Source of the DNA: Clostridium sp. | GTDB taxonomy: Bacteria; Bacillota; Clostridia; Lachnospirales; Lachnospiraceae | Direction of reading: 5' to 3' | Length of the DNA stretch: 64,000 bases | NCBI GenBank assembly: GCA_023664385.1 | Contig: JAMPFU010000005.1 | Location: 48,268-112,267 of the forward strand | Shown: piece after piece, positions 56,910-64,000 of the stretch | Layout: each line of letters begins with the position of its first letter | Numbering within the stretch: the first letter of the stretch is position 1 | Program-made: the position numbers and the translations under genes | Notes under the pieces: model-generated | Told to the model about the DNA's origin: nothing | The model's database searches: none | Seen by the model: only the letters and a program-made list of their open reading frames with translations

Positions 56910-58121
56910 TTATTTATCGTTTGCTGCCGCAACACCCGGAAGCTCCTTACCCTCAAGGAACTCAAGGGAAGCACCGCCGCCTGTTGAAATGTGGCTCATC
57001 TTATCGCCATATCCAAGCTGATTTACGGCTGCTGCGGAATCACCGCCGCCGATGATTGTAGTCGCGTCAGTTTCAGCAAGTGCTGCTGCTACTGCCTTTG
57101 TTCCGACTGCAAGCGTAGGGTTCTCAAATACACCCATAGGTCCGTTCCAAACAACCGTTTTTGCTGTCTTAACTGCATCTGAGTAAAGCTCGATTGTCTT
57201 AGGTCCGATGTCACAAGCCTCCTTGTCTGCAAGCATCTTGTCTGCATCACATAAAACAGTGTCCACAGGAGCATCTATCGGATTTGGGAACGCATCTATC
57301 ATAACGGAATCTATAGGAAGAAGCAGCTTCTTTCCAAGCTTTTCTGCCTTATCCATCATTTCCTTACAGTAATCAAGCTTCGTTTCATCAACAAGTGAGT
57401 TACCAATCTCATATCCCTTAGCCTTGAGGAATGTATATGCCATACCACCACCGATAATGAGTGTATCACACTTCTCAAGAAGATTTGAAATAACGTTAAG
57501 CTTGTCCGCAACCTTTGCACCACCGAGAATGGCAACAAAAGGTCTTACCGGGTTTTCTACTGCATTTCCAAGGAAATCAATCTCCTTCTGCATAAGGTAA
57601 CCTACAACGGCAGTATCAACCAAGCCTGCAACACCTACATTTGAGCAGTGTGCTCTGTGGGCAGTACCAAATGCGTCATTTACAAATACGTCACAAATGC
57701 TTGCCAAATCTTTAGCGAACGCCTCTCCGTTTTTTGTCTCCTCTGGTCTGAAACGGGTATTCTCAAGAAGAATCACGTCGCCCTCCTGCATAGCCTCAAC
57801 AGCAGCCTTAGCGTTTGGTCCTACAACCTCTGGGTCAGCGGCAAACTTAACCTCCTTGCCAAGAAGCTCTGAGAGACGTTTTGCAACAGGAGCAAGTGTC
57901 TTTGTTGCCTTATCCTCCTCCGTCTTAACCTTTCCGAGATGTGAGCAAAGGATAACCTTTCCTCCGTCAGCAATCAGCTTCTTTATGGTTGGAAGTGCTG
58001 CAACAAGTCTGTTCTCGTCTGTAATCTGTCCTTCCTTAAGTGGTACATTGAAATCGCATCTGCAAAGAACACGAAGTCCCTTTACGTTAATATCATCTAC
58101 TGATTTTTTGTTTAATGACAT
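56910..58121 (-). CDS. pgk: Phosphoglycerate kinase
   Basis: A 403-residue enzyme that makes ATP from 1,3-bisphosphoglycerate. [33 protein letters not shown] and the C-terminal [13 protein letters not shown] are typical. The ATG at 58121 has GGAGG upstream; an in-frame start 41 codons earlier lies within the gap terminator region and is rejected. Confidence 0.97.
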   Translation of the reverse strand: MSLNKKSVDDINVKGLRVLCRCDFNVPLKEGQITDENRLVAALPTIKKLIADGGKVILCSHLGKVKTEEDKATKTLAPVAKRLSELLGKEVKFAADPEVVGPNAKAAVEAMQEGDVILLENTRFRPEETKNGEAFAKDLASICDVFVNDAFGTAHRAHCSNVGVAGLVDTAVVGYLMQKEIDFLGNAVENPVRPFVAILGGAKVADKLNVISNLLEKCDTLIIGGGMAYTFLKAKGYEIGNSLVDETKLDYCKEMMDKAEKLGKKLLLPIDSVMIDAFPNPIDAPVDTVLCDADKMLADKEACDIGPKTIELYSDAVKTAKTVVWNGPMGVFENPTLAVGTKAVAAALAETDATTIIGGGDSAAAVNQLGYGDKMSHISTGGGASLEFLEGKELPGVAAANDK

Positions 58122-58228
58122 TTTATATTGTCCTCCTGTAATATACTTTAAATTTAAAAACAAAGCGTCTTCGACGCTGTAGTTCAAATCCCAGCAGGCT
58201 CCGTAAGGAGCGTGCCTATAAAAGAAAT

Positions 58229-58258
58229 AAAAGGTCCGGTCCAAATGACCGGACCTTT
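58229..58258 (-). terminator. gap terminator
   Basis: Perfect stem AAAAGGTCCGGTC/GACCGGACCTTTT with a 4-5 nt loop, ending in a T-rich run on the - strand, 38 nt after the gap stop. Some read-through into pgk is possible because no clear pgk promoter is seen. Confidence 0.85.
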
Positions 58259-58295
58259 TTAGGTCTGCATAAACTGAATCTATCAGTCTTAATTA

Positions 58296-59318
58296 TTAGC
58301 CTAACTCTGCGAAGTACTTGATTGTTCTAACCATCTGGCTTGTGTATGAATTCTCATTATCATACCATGAAACAACCTGAACCTCATAAAGGTCATCAGC
58401 AATAGGAGCTACCATAGTCTGAGTTGCATCAAAGAGTGAACCATATCTCATTCCGATAACGTCAGATGAAACGATCTGATCCTCGTTATATCCGTAAGAC
58501 TCTGATGCAGCAGCCTTCATAGCAGCGTTGATGCCCTCTTTCGTAACATCCTTACCCTTAACTACAGCAGTTAAGATTGTAGTTGAGCCTGTTGGTACAG
58601 GAACTCTCTGTGCAGAACCGATTAACTTTCCGTTTAACTCAGGGATAACTAAGCCGATTGCCTTAGCAGCGCCTGTTGAGTTAGGAACGATGTTTACGGC
58701 AGCAGCACGTGCTCTCCTTAAATCACCCTTTCTGTGTGGTCCGTCAAGAACCATCTGGTCGCCAGTGTATGCATGGATTGTTGACATGATACCTGACTGG
58801 ATTGGAGCATAATCGTTAAGAGCCTTAGCCATAGGAGCTAAGCAGTTTGTAGTACATGATGCAGCAGAAATAATTGTGTCATCCTTAGTAAGCGTGTTCT
58901 CATTTACGCTGTAAACGATAGTAGGAAGGTCATTTCCTGCCGGAGCTGAAATAACAACCTTCTTAGCGCCTGCATCAATGTGAGCCTGTGATTTAGCCTT
59001 TGATACATAGAAACCGGTACACTCAAGAACAACATCTACGTCAAGCTGTCCCCAAGGAAGGTTCTTAGCATCTGCCTCTGCGTAAATCTTTAAAGTCTTA
59101 CCACATACTGTAATTGTACCTGCCTCATCATCAGCCGTAACCTGATCAGCATTTGCGTACTTACCCTGTGATGAATCATACTTTAATAAGTGTGCAAGCA
59201 TTGAAGGCTTTGTCAAGTCATTGATTGCTACAACTTCATAACCCTCTGCATCAAACATCTGTCTGAATGCAAGACGACCGATACGTCCAAAACCGTTAAT
59301 TGCTACTTTTACTGCCAT
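58296..59318 (-). CDS. gap: Glyceraldehyde-3-phosphate dehydrogenase
   Basis: A 340-residue NAD enzyme. [15 protein letters not shown] binds [15 protein letters not shown] carries the catalytic Cys; HAYTGDQ carries the catalytic His. AGGAGG precedes the ATG. It forms a glycolytic cluster with pgk and tpiA. Confidence 0.98.
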   Translation of the reverse strand: MAVKVAINGFGRIGRLAFRQMFDAEGYEVVAINDLTKPSMLAHLLKYDSSQGKYANADQVTADDEAGTITVCGKTLKIYAEADAKNLPWGQLDVDVVLECTGFYVSKAKSQAHIDAGAKKVVISAPAGNDLPTIVYSVNENTLTKDDTIISAASCTTNCLAPMAKALNDYAPIQSGIMSTIHAYTGDQMVLDGPHRKGDLRRARAAAVNIVPNSTGAAKAIGLVIPELNGKLIGSAQRVPVPTGSTTILTAVVKGKDVTKEGINAAMKAAASESYGYNEDQIVSSDVIGMRYGSLFDATQTMVAPIADDLYEVQVVSWYDNENSYTSQMVRTIKYFAELG

Positions 59319-59453
59319 TTTTTATTCCTCCTAAGTTTTGAAATAAATTTATAAGTACTGCTTGGCAAGCAGTAAATTATCTTTTGCCATCTGTTTTAAG
59401 CGGATGGCATGTCCCAACAAAAGTTGGTAGCTTTTGCTAATTTCCACAAATTT

Positions 59454-59482
59454 ATAATAACTTTTTTTAGTACAAAATTCAA
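59454..59482 (-). promoter_or_regulatory. gap promoter and hairpin leader
   Basis: On the - strand TTGAAT (59482-59477), 17 nt, TATTAT (59459-59454). The leader to gap holds GCCATC/GATGGC and TACTGCTTG/CAAGCAGTA hairpins (near 59390-59410 and 59355-59375), which may stabilise the message. The rest of 59483-59741 is AT-rich with nothing clear. Confidence 0.6.
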
Positions 59483-59741
59483 GTGTTAAATTGCCAATTT
59501 TTTCTTCTTTTTTCGATGAAAAACAACTTACAATGATTATATGCCTTGATGCGTGTATTCAATTAAAATAAAAGGCTTAAATTAAATATAAAAAATATTG
59601 AAATTGCTTTTTAAAAAATATACAATTACTTTGTTATGCAAATTTCGGGCTGCGAGGACATTCATTTAGAACAAGAAAAACATACTATTGCACAACAGGT
59701 AATATCATAGGCAATATCACAAGCTAAGGAGGCAAGGAATC

Positions 59742-60560
59742 ATGATTTTCCCCGATTATCACATACATACATCATTTTCTTCAGATTGCAAGAGTAATAT
59801 ACATGATATTATAAAAAAGGCAAAAGAAAACGGTCTTACGTCAATGTGCGTGACAGACCATTACGATATAGATTTTCCCTTGCAAAAGGCTGATCCGACA
59901 ATGGATTTTTATTTAGATACGGATAATTATTACGCATATATGTCCAATGTTAAAAATTCCGTATCACAGGATTTTGACCTTAGAATAGGCGTTGAGCTGG
60001 GCGTTATGCCAAGTGTTACAAAAAAGGCTGCAGAATATGTTAAAAACCATCCTGAGCTTGATTTTGTTATATGCAGCACCCATCTTGTTGACGGGCTTGA
60101 CCCTTACTATCCTGAATACTTTGCGGATAAAACGGACAATGAGGCTTACAGAAGATATTTTGAGGAAATTTTAAATACGGTCCGGGACTTTCATACATTT
60201 AACGTGTACGGACACTTAGATTACATTGTAAGATATGGAAGAAAGCACTATGAAAGCTTCCAATACGCTGACCATATGGATATTTTAAGGGAAATTATTA
60301 AAATTATTGTAGAAAACGGATGTGGCATCGAAATAAACACATGCAGTCTTTATAAGGGGCTTCCATATCCGCATCCACACAAGGACATCCTCAGACTTTA
60401 TAAGGAGGCAGGCGGCGAGATTATTACAATCGGCAGCGATACCCACGACATCGTTCATGTGGGATATGGCTTTGACATGGCACGTCAGCTTCTGCTTGAC
60501 AACGGCTTTCGCTATTACTGTACCTTTGAGAAACAGAAGCCGACCTTTGTAAAAATATAA
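59742..60560 (+). CDS. PHP-domain phosphatase, probable histidinol-phosphatase
   Basis: A 272-residue metal-dependent phosphatase of the HisK/HisJ family. The PHP motifs are DYHIHTSFSSD, VTDHYDI, CSTHLVDGLD, YGHLDYIVRYG and GSDTHDI. It would remove phosphate from histidinol phosphate, a step with no other gene in this window. It is apart from the histidine operon, on the other strand, with AAGGAGG upstream. Confidence 0.85.
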   Translation: MIFPDYHIHTSFSSDCKSNIHDIIKKAKENGLTSMCVTDHYDIDFPLQKADPTMDFYLDTDNYYAYMSNVKNSVSQDFDLRIGVELGVMPSVTKKAAEYVKNHPELDFVICSTHLVDGLDPYYPEYFADKTDNEAYRRYFEEILNTVRDFHTFNVYGHLDYIVRYGRKHYESFQYADHMDILREIIKIIVENGCGIEINTCSLYKGLPYPHPHKDILRLYKEAGGEIITIGSDTHDIVHVGYGFDMARQLLLDNGFRYYCTFEKQKPTFVKI

Positions 60561-60571
60561 ATATGCGGCAT

Positions 60572-61756
60572 TTAGCTTTTCCCATGTAGCTGAAAATCCT
60601 CATACTGCGGTGACATACTCCTAAGCTTCCTTATGATTTCTTCCAGTCTGTTACATACAATGTCCACTTCCCGCTTTGTTGTTTCATGGCTTATGGTAAG
60701 CCGCAGCGAGCCGCTTGCAATATCCTTCGGCAATCCGATTGCCGTAAGCACATGGGATGGATTTTTTGAAGCAGACGTACAGGCAGAGCCGGTTGACGCA
60801 CATATACCATTCATGTCAAGCATGATAAGCAGCGATTCCCCCTCCACAAACTGAAAACTGAAGTTTGTATTATTGGGCAGCCTGTTTGTCATGTGTCCGT
60901 TTACTCTTGTATATGGTATTGTATTCATGATTTTGTTAATCATATAATCTCTTAAATTTCTCTCATATGATGCTCTTTCCTGCATCGTTTTTTCAGCAAG
61001 CTCCACTGCCTTGCCAAGACCTGCTATGCCAGGGACATTCTCCGTTCCCGCCCGCATGCCTTGCTCCTGCGCTCCTCCGTGGATAAAGCTTCCTATGTTC
61101 ATTTTTTCATTTATATACAGAAAGCCTGTACCCTTAGGTCCATTCAGCTTATGTCCGCTTGCAGACAGCATATCTATTTTTAATTCCTTTACGTCTATGG
61201 GAAGATGACCGTATGCCTGCACTGCGTCCGTATGGAACCATATCCCTTTACTTCTTGCAATTTCCCCGATTTCCTTTATTGGCTGTATGCTCCCGATTTC
61301 ATTGTTTGCAAACATAACGGATATTAAAATTGTATCGGACCTAATTGCCCTCACAAGCTCATCAAGCTTTATGATTCCATTTTCATCCACATTTACATAT
61401 GTTATATCAAAGCCAAGCTTTTCAAGGGCTTCACATGTATGCATTATGGCGTGATGCTCTATTTTTGACGTTATTATGTGCTTTCCTTGGTCCGAATAGG
61501 CCTTTGCCGTCTCCATAAGCGCCCAGTTATCTGCTTCTGAGCCTCCTGCCGTAAAATATATGCTTTCCGGCCCCGTATTAAGGGATAACGCAATTTTTTT
61601 TCTTGCATGTGCCATCACTGCCCTGCTGCTTTCGGAAAATCCGTATATGCTTGAAGGATTGCCATACAGCTTGGAAAAGTATGGCAGCATTTCCGCCAAA
61701 ACCTCAGGATGCGTCCTTGTTGTAGCCGCATTATCCATATAAATTATATTGTCCAT
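60572..61756 (-). CDS. Cysteine desulfurase, NifS-like
   Basis: A 394-residue PLP enzyme that takes sulfur from cysteine. YMDNAATTRTHPEV, the PLP lysine in SASGHKLNGPKG and the catalytic Cys in STGSACTSASKNPSHVL are present. It probably supplies sulfur for iron-sulfur clusters or tRNA. AGGAG precedes the ATG; it converges on the PHP gene. Confidence 0.95.
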   Translation of the reverse strand: MDNIIYMDNAATTRTHPEVLAEMLPYFSKLYGNPSSIYGFSESSRAVMAHARKKIALSLNTGPESIYFTAGGSEADNWALMETAKAYSDQGKHIITSKIEHHAIMHTCEALEKLGFDITYVNVDENGIIKLDELVRAIRSDTILISVMFANNEIGSIQPIKEIGEIARSKGIWFHTDAVQAYGHLPIDVKELKIDMLSASGHKLNGPKGTGFLYINEKMNIGSFIHGGAQEQGMRAGTENVPGIAGLGKAVELAEKTMQERASYERNLRDYMINKIMNTIPYTRVNGHMTNRLPNNTNFSFQFVEGESLLIMLDMNGICASTGSACTSASKNPSHVLTAIGLPKDIASGSLRLTISHETTKREVDIVCNRLEEIIRKLRSMSPQYEDFQLHGKS

Positions 61757-61924
61757 CCTTTATTTACTCCTCTTTTATTTTACTCTATGGGAAATCCCCC
61801 AAATCTTATATGTGCATACTTTTATGATGCCTGCGTAAAACTGCAATGTCAAAAGCATTTTCCTGTAATATTAATGTGGTTTTGTTAATATATTTTAAAT
61901 CAAGAGCAGCTTTAGGATATCGGC

Positions 61925-63277
61925 TTGTCAAAAAAAACAATTATTAAAGGCACCTTAATATTAACCATAGCAGGTATAGCCACAAAATTTTTAGGATTCT
62001 ATAATAGAATATTCTTGACACGTACAATAGGTGTAAAGGAAATCGGAATTTATCAGCTTGTTTTTCCGCTTTACATTCTCGCCTTTTCCATGTCCTGTTC
62101 AGGGCTTGCCACGGCACTTACAAAGCATATATCTTATTTTCTCGGACAAAATAAGCACCGCTCCATGAGACGCATATCTAAGCTTTGTTTTTTGTTGTCC
62201 GTAGGCATAAGTTTGATTGTCTGTTCGTCTATATACCTTTTTTCTGAATTTTTATGTACAAACATTTTAAAAAACAGCGACTGTATACCACTGCTGAAAA
62301 CTATAATCATCGCTATTCCTTTTGTCGCCCTTAAAGCGGGAATCAACGCTTTTTTTGTCGGTGTGGATAAACCAGGATTTCAGGGAATCACAAACTTTTT
62401 TGAACAGATTATCCGAATAGGCACAGGAATGTTTCTTGCACACATCTGGGCGGCAGACAGGCTCGATGCAAGGCTTGCCGTTATCGCTGTTGTTACAGGC
62501 GAAATAGCCGCTACATTTTTATCAGCCACCTTCTTTATCGTTAATAAAAATAAATATATGCCTGTCGTTAAAAATGTGGATAAACCCGTTAAAGCACAGG
62601 AAAATTCAAATGACAACGCTATAGGAATTTTAAAGCCCTATGTTATGGATGCAGTTCCAATAACAACAAACAATCTTATGCTTACGCTTTTTTCCAGCCT
62701 TGAGACGATTTTGATTCCTGCCATGCTCTATTACTATTACATGAACAGCGATAAATCAATGGAAATATACGGCATTATAACAGGAATCGTTATTCCCTTC
62801 CTGCTGTTTCCTTCAACAATCACCACATCACTCTCAACGATGCTGCTTCCTGCTGTGTCCTATGCAAGGGCAAAAAGCAACCGTGCCCTTATTGTTGAGG
62901 CAATTAAAAAAAGCCTCATGTTCTGCTTTGTTTTAGGACTTTTGGCATGGGGCTTTTATATGATTTTCGGCAAAGCCTTATGTGTATTCACATTTAAAAA
63001 TGAATATGCAGGCGTGCTTTTACAGAAAATAAGCTTTCTTTGTCCGTTTATCTATATGTCGGGAACCATGTCCGCCATACTAAACGGAATGGGAAAGGCA
63101 TTTGGCAACCTTATGATAAATGTTGCGGGACTTGTGGTTCGCATTATAATAACCGTTACCCTTGTTCCCACATATGGCATAACCGCATATTTTCTCGGAA
63201 TGACTGTAAGCTATCTCCTCCTTGACGCATGTATGCTTATTGTGGCAGCGAGAAGTTTAAATGTAAAAACGGCATAG
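61925..63277 (+). CDS. SpoVB/MurJ-like polysaccharide flippase
   Basis: A 450-residue membrane protein with 12-14 hydrophobic segments of the MATE/MOP flippase type. KGTLILTIAGIATKFLGFYN and GVKEIGIYQLVFPLYIL near the N terminus are typical of stage V sporulation protein B. It probably moves lipid-linked precursors for spore cortex or cell wall. The start is TTG with AGGA upstream. Confidence 0.88.
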   Translation: MSKKTIIKGTLILTIAGIATKFLGFYNRIFLTRTIGVKEIGIYQLVFPLYILAFSMSCSGLATALTKHISYFLGQNKHRSMRRISKLCFLLSVGISLIVCSSIYLFSEFLCTNILKNSDCIPLLKTIIIAIPFVALKAGINAFFVGVDKPGFQGITNFFEQIIRIGTGMFLAHIWAADRLDARLAVIAVVTGEIAATFLSATFFIVNKNKYMPVVKNVDKPVKAQENSNDNAIGILKPYVMDAVPITTNNLMLTLFSSLETILIPAMLYYYYMNSDKSMEIYGIITGIVIPFLLFPSTITTSLSTMLLPAVSYARAKSNRALIVEAIKKSLMFCFVLGLLAWGFYMIFGKALCVFTFKNEYAGVLLQKISFLCPFIYMSGTMSAILNGMGKAFGNLMINVAGLVVRIIITVTLVPTYGITAYFLGMTVSYLLLDACMLIVAARSLNVKTA

Positions 63278-63332
63278 ATTTGTATTTTGGCATACCTGAT
63301 TGTACTCACGGATTTTTGAAACATACTGCATC

Positions 63333-64000
63333 TTAAACAGTCATATACTGTTTCCGATAGGCTTCATATACAAGCTCCTCATTGTAATCAGAGGCATAGG
63401 GTTCTGCTGCTTCACATATTTCTGATATAACCTCTATGTCCTCCTCTAGCTCGTCGGCTATGACATCTATTTCTTTCGATTTTCTCAGCTTACGGCAAAC
63501 CTGTGTAATAAGCCTTTTAAAATCGCCCTCATCGAATGCCGCCTTAATTGCCTGCTGTTTTTCTTCCTCAAATAATCTTCCTACCTGTGTCATTCTAATC
63601 CACTCCCTTACATCATTGCTGGTTTTTCTGTCTATTACCTTGTCAGTGAAAACAAGAGTTCCCGAAAGCAGAAATACCATTTTTTCTACGTCAGTTACCC
63701 GCTTCGCCAAATCTATTGAAGCATCAATTGCTTTTCTCTTTTCCTCCATGGTTTTATATGTCAACGGAAGGATGATAAATTCCATTAACTCCTCATCCGT
63801 AAGCGTCTCGTTGTTCTGTATTTTTTCCGTAAGACGTTTCCTTATTTCTTCCGAGTTAAGCTCTGATAAGAAAGCTTCCTCAATATTCAAACGGAATGCC
63901 CCTATATCATATACATCCTCGGTTTGCACCCTGTTCACGTCTGCTGTATATATGACTATCATTCTGATTTGTATGTCATAGATGCCCTGCCGTCTGTACC
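63333..64000 (-). CDS. Rpn-family (PD-(D/E)XK) nuclease/transposase-like protein, 5' partial
   Basis: The reading frame is open to the window end, so the start lies outside; about 221 residues are visible. RMIVIYTADVNRVQTEDVYD, followed by RLNIEEAFLSELNSEEI, is typical of the region after the nuclease core in Rpn/PDDEXK transposase-like proteins common in gut clostridia. The C-terminal part is acidic and helical. The catalytic residues would be upstream and cannot be judged. Confidence 0.75.
   Translation of the reverse strand, partial: YRRQGIYDIQIRMIVIYTADVNRVQTEDVYDIGAFRLNIEEAFLSELNSEEIRKRLTEKIQNNETLTDEELMEFIILPLTYKTMEEKRKAIDASIDLAKRVTDVEKMVFLLSGTLVFTDKVIDRKTSNDVREWIRMTQVGRLFEEEKQQAIKAAFDEGDFKRLITQVCRKLRKSKEIDVIADELEEDIEVISEICEAAEPYASDYNEELVYEAYRKQYMTV

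Noticed and set aside
1..64000. tRNA, rRNA and other common RNA genes
   Set aside because: Both strands were read by eye for tRNA-like sequences and none was convincing; a covariance search would be needed to exclude them.

Overview
The window looks like part of a low-GC Firmicutes chromosome, most likely a spore-forming gut clostridium of the Lachnospiraceae type. The reasons are AT-rich intergenic regions, strong GGAGG ribosome binding sites, sporulation genes (yqfC, yqfD, a spoVB-like gene), a short-form HisG paired with HisZ, a LexA repressor and a sortase-type surface protein. The species cannot be named from the sequence alone. No tRNA or rRNA gene was seen.

Region 1 (1-8.6 kb) is accessory DNA. 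It holds the end of a cell-wall-anchored beta-helix protein, a three-gene ABC-2 exporter operon under an operator-rich promoter, a four-repeat mini-CRISPR array on the + strand, a Uma2-family gene, a tyrosine recombinase and a Phd/RelE-type toxin-antitoxin pair. Two halves of a second, broken relE-like gene flank the exporter operon in opposite orientations. Inverting the 3.3 kb between them rebuilds a continuous relE reading frame, so the exporter segment appears to have flipped.

Region 2 (8.6-23.4 kb) is a complete type I-B (Cst/Tneap-like) CRISPR-Cas locus on the - strand. An XRE regulator is followed by cas6-cas8-cas7-cas5-cas3-cas4-cas1-cas2, a leader, and an array of 83 repeats and 82 spacers read from 14085 down to 8671. 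Repeats decay at the far end. Single-base repeat variants fall in contiguous blocks, giving a history of the array, and two neighbouring spacers encode the same peptide with different codons.

Region 3 (23.4-39.7 kb) is mostly housekeeping on the - strand: a membrane protein, a cytidylate-kinase-like protein, a patatin, a MoxR/VWA pair, the proline genes proB and proA with a folate enzyme between them, two FAD enzymes, a DUF3048 lipoprotein, ybeY-phoH-yqfD-yqfC and rpsU. Two intergenic regions carry unexplained clusters of hairpins (23.5-23.7 kb and 27.7-27.9 kb).

Region 4 (39.7-50 kb) holds alaS and a histidine operon (hisZ, hisG, hisD, hisB and a HisF-like/HisI/HisE fusion). It is read from a consensus promoter through a long structured leader and is interrupted by two unrelated membrane-protein genes. 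A PHP-type histidinol-phosphatase candidate lies apart at 59.7 kb.

Region 5 (50-64 kb) has a restriction-modification cassette with an XRE regulator and shared operator-like sites, lexA, a PlsC acyltransferase, a zinc-ribbon membrane protein, the glycolytic genes gap-pgk-tpiA, a NifS-like cysteine desulfurase, a SpoVB-like flippase and the end of an Rpn-family gene cut by the window edge.
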